Origin: an uncultured Rivibacter sp.
GTDB lineage: Bacteria; Pseudomonadota; Gammaproteobacteria; Burkholderiales; Burkholderiaceae
Length of the DNA stretch: 37,330 bases
Assembly: GCA_946480925.1 (NCBI GenBank)
Contig: CAMLLU010000059.1
Span: 1-37,330 of the forward strand
Reading direction: 5' to 3'
The notes below the pieces were generated by a model, which saw nothing but the letters and a program-made list of their open reading frames with translations, made no database searches and was not told the DNA's origin. The position numbers were made by a program, and so were the translations under genes. Shown in pieces: positions 32,647 through 37,330 of this stretch (its first letter is position 1; each line of letters opens with the position of its first letter).

Positions 32647-33492
32647 CTACAGGCTCAGCCGCCTGCAGATCTCGATCGTGGCGGTTGCCTGATTCATCGC
32701 GTAGAAGTGGATGCCCGGCACACCGGCCGTGCGCAGCTTCTCGCAGAGTTCACTCACCACATCCAACCCGAAGGCCTGGATCGAAGCCTTGTCGTCGCCG
32801 AAGCTTTCGAGCCGCAGGCGGATCCAGCGCGGGATCTCGGCACCGCAGGCTTCGGAAAAGCGGATCAGCTGCGACGAATTGGTGATGGGCATGATGCCCG
32901 GCACGATAGGCACGTCGACACCGGCCTTGCGCGCGTCGTCGACGAAGCGGAAATAGGCGTCGCTGTTGAAGAAGTACTGCGTGATGGCCGATGTGGCACC
33001 GGCCTTCACCTTGGTGACGAAGGCCTTGAGGTCGGCCTCGGGGGACTTGGCCTGCGGGTGGGTTTCAGGATAGGCCGCCACCTCGATGTGGAAGTGATCG
33101 CCCGTCTCGGCACGGATGAAGGCCACCAGGTCGCTGGCGTAGCGGAACTCGCCGAAGCCACCGTAGCCCGAAGGCAGGTCACCCCGCAGCGCGACGATGC
33201 GATGGATGCCTGCCGTGCGGAAACTGCCCAGCTGCTCCCGGATGCTGTCGCGGCTTGCGCCGATGCACGAGAAGTGCGGCGCGCCGGCCACGCCCTCGGC
33301 AATGATCTCGCGCACCGCGGCCAGGGTACCGCTCTGCGTGGAGCCGCCTGCGCCATAGGTCACCGAGCAGAACTCAGGCTTGAGCGTGTAGAGCTGCTGG
33401 CGCACGCCGCGCAGCTTTTCCACGCCCTCGGGCGTCTTGGGCGGAAAGAACTCGATGCTGATGGGCAGCTTGCGCTGCGCGGGGGTCGTCAT
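32647..33492 (-). CDS. metF: 5,10-methylenetetrahydrofolate reductase
   Basis: MetF reduces 5,10-methylene-THF to 5-methyl-THF, the methyl donor for methionine synthesis. The 281-residue product is a complete short, bacterial FAD-type enzyme. ISIEFFPPKTPEG near residue 11 carries the catalytic Glu; FCSVTYGAGGST, ALRGDLPSGYGGFG, HIEVAAYPETHPQ, GATSAITQYFFN and PIVPGIMPI follow in the family order. The ATG at 33492 overlaps the tlyA stop by four bases (ATGA), so translation is coupled. A strong terminator follows. With ahcY and an SAH riboswitch upstream, the block serves the methyl cycle: AhcY regenerates homocysteine and MetF supplies the methyl group. Confidence 0.96.
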   Translation of the reverse strand: MTTPAQRKLPISIEFFPPKTPEGVEKLRGVRQQLYTLKPEFCSVTYGAGGSTQSGTLAAVREIIAEGVAGAPHFSCIGASRDSIREQLGSFRTAGIHRIVALRGDLPSGYGGFGEFRYASDLVAFIRAETGDHFHIEVAAYPETHPQAKSPEADLKAFVTKVKAGATSAITQYFFNSDAYFRFVDDARKAGVDVPIVPGIMPITNSSQLIRFSEACGAEIPRWIRLRLESFGDDKASIQAFGLDVVSELCEKLRTAGVPGIHFYAMNQATATIEICRRLSL

Positions 33493-34286
33493 GCTCCGTC
33501 CCTCTCGGTGTTGCTGTTGGCCGGGCCGTCGCTCGAGGACTGCGCCCAGACGAAAAATTCCTGGTTGCCATCGCCACCGGCGATGGCGCTGTCGAAGTAG
33601 TCGTGCACCGTCCAGTGCAACGCGGCGCAGGCCTCGCGCACAGCGGCCTCGACCTTCGGGTACTGCGCCGCGTCCTTCACCAGCCCGCCCTTGCCCACGT
33701 GCTGCGGGCCCACCTCGAACTGCGGCTTCACCAGCAGCAATGCGTGGCCCCCGGGCTTCAACCATGGCACCAGATGCGGCAGCACGCCGGTGAGCGAGAT
33801 GAAGGACAGGTCGGCCACGGCGAGATCGAAGCCGGCGGGCGGTGCATGCTGGCCTAGTGCCGAGCCGACCAGCTCGCGCACGTGCTGCCCCTCGATCGCC
33901 ACCACGCGCGGGTCGCCGCGCAGGCGTTCGTGCAGCTGCCCATGGCCGACGTCGAAACCCACCACGCGCGCAGCCCCTTGCTGCAGCAGCACGTCGGTGA
34001 AACCGCCGGTGCTCTGGCCCACGTCGAGGCAAGTCCAGCCGGCCACCTTCAACCCGCTGTGCGCCAGCGCCCCTTCGAGCTTGAGCCCGCCGCGCGACAC
34101 GTAGCGCAGTTCGGCATCGTCGGTCACGCGCAACTCGGCCGCCTCGGGCAGGTCTTCACCGGCCTTGCGCGGCACGCACCAGCCCTTGGGCCCCAGCCAT
34201 TGCACGCCCCCCCGCTCGACCAGCCGCTGTGCGGCCGACCGAGACGGTGCCAAGCCCTGTTGAACGAGCAACTGGTCGATGCGCAT
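33489..34286 (-). CDS. tlyA: TlyA family rRNA methyltransferase / hemolysin-like protein
   Basis: A 265-residue protein with an N-terminal S4 RNA-binding domain (about 1-60: MRIDQLLVQQGLAPSRSAAQRLVERGGV) and an FtsJ/RrmJ-type SAM methyltransferase domain. The latter shows CLDVGQSTGGFTDVLLQQGA (motif I), VVGFDVGHGQL, DLAVADLSFISL and LVKPQFEVG. TlyA proteins 2'-O-methylate rRNA cytidines; earlier they were annotated as hemolysins. The ATG at 34286 gives the family start; GTG codons one and four codons upstream are alternatives. It is placed between ahcY (126 bases upstream) and metF (four-base overlap), so its product SAH would be cleared by AhcY from the same block. Confidence 0.92.
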   Translation of the reverse strand: MRIDQLLVQQGLAPSRSAAQRLVERGGVQWLGPKGWCVPRKAGEDLPEAAELRVTDDAELRYVSRGGLKLEGALAHSGLKVAGWTCLDVGQSTGGFTDVLLQQGAARVVGFDVGHGQLHERLRGDPRVVAIEGQHVRELVGSALGQHAPPAGFDLAVADLSFISLTGVLPHLVPWLKPGGHALLLVKPQFEVGPQHVGKGGLVKDAAQYPKVEAAVREACAALHWTVHDYFDSAIAGGDGNQEFFVWAQSSSDGPANSNTERDGA

Positions 34287-34315
34287 CACTGAATCCACAA
34301 GCCACGATCAGCCCA

Positions 34316-34396
34316 GTGGACGCCGCGGATCCGGCTCCGCCGGTCCGCTGGCGTCGCCCCCTTGAGGGGGAGCGCCGCAGGCGCTACGGGGGTGGG
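34316..34396. repeat. GC-rich multi-hairpin repeat between ahcY and tlyA
   Basis: Several nested palindromes occur in a row: CCGGCTCCGCCGG, CCCCCTTGAGGGGG and AGCGCCGCAGGCGCT. From memory, near-identical blocks are scattered between genes in relatives, so this is probably a REP-like element. It could slow transcription from ahcY into tlyA. A shorter, related CCCCCT-rich stretch occurs at about 21464-21530. Confidence 0.6.
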
Positions 34397-34398
34397 CT

Positions 34399-34412
34399 CA
34401 ATCAATACCCAA

Positions 34413-34420
<8 letters not shown>
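34399..34420. repeat. 11-bp perfect tandem duplication across the ahcY stop codon
   Basis: CAATCAATACC occurs twice in direct succession (34399-34409 and 34410-34420). The ahcY stop (34413-34415) lies inside the right-hand copy, so the duplication extends the 3' end without changing the protein. Confidence 0.7.
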
Positions 34421-35843
<1,423 letters not shown>

Positions 35844-35933
35844 GGTCGTCGGTGCTCCACTTCAGGTGATGAAGCCGCCGCGTGCTGCTGGGAGTTCCGG
35901 TTGAGACTCACCCACGCAGGACACACACGGCGG

Positions 35934-35998
35934 GTGAGCGCGGTTGCAGATGGGTTCCGAGCCTGGCCCCGCGGGTGGGGTTGCAACGCTCCTCGGAA
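35934..35998 (-). ncRNA. SAH riboswitch upstream of ahcY
   Basis: On the minus strand the sequence contains CCGAGGAGCGTTGCAACC, a C-rich/G-rich short hairpin (CCCC...GGGG), and then GCCAGGCTCGG. P1 pairs CCGAG with CTCGG (35957-35996). Downstream TGCAACCGCGCTC (35936-35948) can pair with GAGCG and TTGCA of the 5' strand to make the pseudoknot expected of SAH riboswitches. Both the conserved bases and the position before ahcY agree with the known class, which activates expression when SAH binds. The 3' boundary is approximate. Confidence 0.93.
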
Positions 35999-36005
35999 TG
36001 GCACG

Positions 36006-36011
36006 ATTGTA
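36006..36011 (-). promoter_or_regulatory. Candidate -10 element for the SAH riboswitch/ahcY transcript
   Basis: TACAAT on the minus strand. The expected transcription start (around 35999-36000) falls just before the riboswitch P1 stem. No convincing -35 is present. Confidence 0.55.
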
Positions 36012-36077
36012 GTCGGCGCCCCGGTTGATCGGTTGGCCTCGGATGCACCCCAGCTGCGTCGCAAAGAACAGTGAAAG

Positions 36078-36170
36078 GTCACGTGGGCCGCCGCGCAGGG
36101 CCGCCCCAAGCAAGGCCTGGCCGCTCCCTGAGGGATGGCCGGCGTATTCGCCGGCTGGGGTGCCGTCATC
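36078..36170 (-). repeat. Third, inverted copy of the 90-bp REP-like element
   Basis: Read on the minus strand it begins ATGACGGCACCCC, has stem CCGGCG/CGCCGG with loop AATA, then GGCCTTGCTTGGGGCGG and GCGCGGCGGCCC. The order and spacing match the tandem copies near 26.1 kb. It fills most of the gap between the ahcY promoter and the HAD-IIB gene. Confidence 0.78.
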
Positions 36171-36188
36171 CGTGACAGACTGCCGGCC

Positions 36189-36992
36189 ATGCCTGAATCC
36201 GCCCAGCCCTGGCACACCTGCCCTACCACTGCCCTGCGCAGCGTGCGAGGCGTGCTCACCGACATCGACGACACGCTCACGACCGATGGCGTGATCTGCC
36301 CCGAGGCACTGCTGGCGCTCACCGCGCTGCACGATGCCGGCCTGCCCGTCATCGCCATCACCGGCCGGCCGATGGGGTGGAGCGTGCCGATTGCGCGCGA
36401 CACCACCATCGCCGCCGTGGTGGCCGAAAACGGCGCGGTGGCCCTGTTCCACGAAGGTGATGCCCTGCTCACCGAATACGAACAGGACGAAGCCACCCGC
36501 GCCACCAATGCACAACGCCTTCAGGCCGCTGCCCGGCGCATCCTGGCCGAAGTGCCGGGTGCCACGCTGGCACGCGACAGCGCCGGCCGCGTGACCGACA
36601 TCGCCATCGACCACAGCGAGTTCGCGCACCTGTCGCCCGAGGCCATCCAGCAGGTGGTGGCGCTGATGCAGGCGGCCGGCATGAGCGCGACCGTCAGTTC
36701 GATCCACGTCAACGGCTGGTACGGCAGCCACAACAAGCTCTCGGGGGCGCGCTGGATCGTGCAGCGGCTGCTGGGCCGCGACATCGAAAACGAACTCGAC
36801 CGCTGGGTCTACGTGGGCGACTCGACCAACGACCAGGCCATGTTCGCCCACTTCCCGCTGAGCGTGGGCGTGGCCAACCTGCGGCGCTTCGCCGACCAGC
36901 TCACCGTGTGGCCTGCCTATCTGACCGAAGGCGAGCGCGGTGCCGGTTTTGCAGAGGTGGCCCGTGCGGTACTGATGGTCCGCCAGGGCTGA
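36189..36992 (+). CDS. HAD-IIB family phosphatase
   Basis: A 267-residue haloacid-dehalogenase-type hydrolase. Motif I is DIDDTLTTDG (D25 nucleophile, D27 acid/base), motif II lies in the ITGRP strand (57-61), motif III is the Lys in HNKLSGA, and motif IV is YVGDSTNDQAMF. The alpha/beta cap between motifs II and III places it in subfamily IIB (Cof, sucrose-phosphate and mannosyl-3-phosphoglycerate phosphatase types), so a sugar phosphate substrate is likely. The start at 36189 was chosen because upstream in-frame sequence belongs to the repeat element. The promoter is unclear. It ends three bases before a convergent gene. Confidence 0.9.
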   Translation: MPESAQPWHTCPTTALRSVRGVLTDIDDTLTTDGVICPEALLALTALHDAGLPVIAITGRPMGWSVPIARDTTIAAVVAENGAVALFHEGDALLTEYEQDEATRATNAQRLQAAARRILAEVPGATLARDSAGRVTDIAIDHSEFAHLSPEAIQQVVALMQAAGMSATVSSIHVNGWYGSHNKLSGARWIVQRLLGRDIENELDRWVYVGDSTNDQAMFAHFPLSVGVANLRRFADQLTVWPAYLTEGERGAGFAEVARAVLMVRQG

Positions 36993-36995
36993 GGC

Positions 36996-37330
36996 TCACT
37001 CGGTGTCGTGCCCCAGGAAGCCGTGCATGCGCTCGAGCTCGGCCTCGAGTTCACGGCGAAAGGCCGCATCGCGCGGCGCACGGCCCGACACGTAGCCGAA
37101 GCTCGCCTGCTCGACACCGTGTTTCGCGGTGACGTTGGCCCAGCCGATGACCTGGTCGCGCCATAGCATCGGCAATGCGTAATAGCCGAGCTTGCGCTTG
37201 GGCGCCGGCGTGTAGGCCTCGAAGCGATATGGCCAGCCCCACAGCAGTTCGAAGCGCTGCCGGTCCCACACGATGGGGTCGAAGGGCGCCAACAGGCGCA
37301 CGCTCTCGCCCGGCTCGTGGCGCTTCGACA
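36996..37330 (-). CDS. YcaQ-type winged-helix DNA glycosylase family protein (C-terminal part)
   Basis: Only the last 111 residues are in the window; the frame stays open to the right edge, so the gene begins beyond it. The visible text reads VRLLAPFDPIVWDRQRFELLWGWPYRFEAYTPAPKRKLGYYALPMLWRDQVIGWANV, the hallmark C-terminal region of the YcaQ/DUF1006 (HTH_42) family. E. coli YcaQ unhooks interstrand DNA crosslinks as a glycosylase. The catalytic Gln-x-Gln region lies outside the window, so activity cannot be judged. The apparent GTG at 37301 is internal, not a start. Confidence 0.9.
   Translation of the reverse strand, partial: SKRHEPGESVRLLAPFDPIVWDRQRFELLWGWPYRFEAYTPAPKRKLGYYALPMLWRDQVIGWANVTAKHGVEQASFGYVSGRAPRDAAFRRELEAELERMHGFLGHDTE

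Overview
The window is a high-GC chromosomal segment of a betaproteobacterium, most likely order Burkholderiales (Rubrivivax/Leptothrix/Rhizobacter-like group). This rests on gene content (Lrp-glmS, DUF2917, DUF6279, DUF5329, COG1565 and DUF748 proteins), on a near-consensus SAH riboswitch before ahcY, and on GC-rich palindromic repeats. No rRNA, tRNA or CRISPR was seen. All family assignments come from reading the translations; no database search was run.

Layout. Positions 1-676 look foreign: the 3' end of a Rad50/SMC-like ATPase gene, then a gene-free stretch with repeated TTGCA-centred motifs that stops just past the glmS stop codon. This is the place and architecture expected for the end of a Tn7-like element in attTn7. 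From 677 the sequence is ordinary chromosome: glmS and a divergent Lrp/AsnC regulator; a leftward run of glmU, a TonB receptor, a CWC zinc-ribbon-like protein and a lipoprotein; a lipoprotein gene that shares its start-codon bases with glmU; ttcA, folB and a pteridine-reductase-type SDR; a COG1565 methyltransferase and DUF2905; DUF945; cca; a very large DUF748/AsmA-like protein flanked on both sides by degenerate heptamer repeats; a GST; an NDUFA9-like protein; a soluble lytic transglycosylase; a small secreted protein; a LysR/DUF2917 pair; TfoX-N; two metallo-beta-lactamase-fold proteins; DUF5329; 5-formyl-THF cyclo-ligase; and a second TonB receptor.

The right end is a methyl-cycle block read leftward: SAH riboswitch, ahcY, tlyA, metF, and an intrinsic terminator. 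A HAD-IIB phosphatase follows on the other strand, and the window ends inside a YcaQ-family gene.

Two metabolic themes recur. GlmS and GlmU bracket UDP-GlcNAc synthesis (glmM is absent here). FolB, the FolM-like SDR, 5-formyl-THF cyclo-ligase, MetF, AhcY and several SAM-dependent enzymes belong to folate and one-carbon metabolism. The features most worth a second look are the putative Tn7-like end with defence-type cargo, the SAH riboswitch that may command a methyltransferase gene as well as ahcY and metF, the heptamer repeats around the DUF748 gene, and a 90-bp palindromic repeat whose copies show compensatory base changes.
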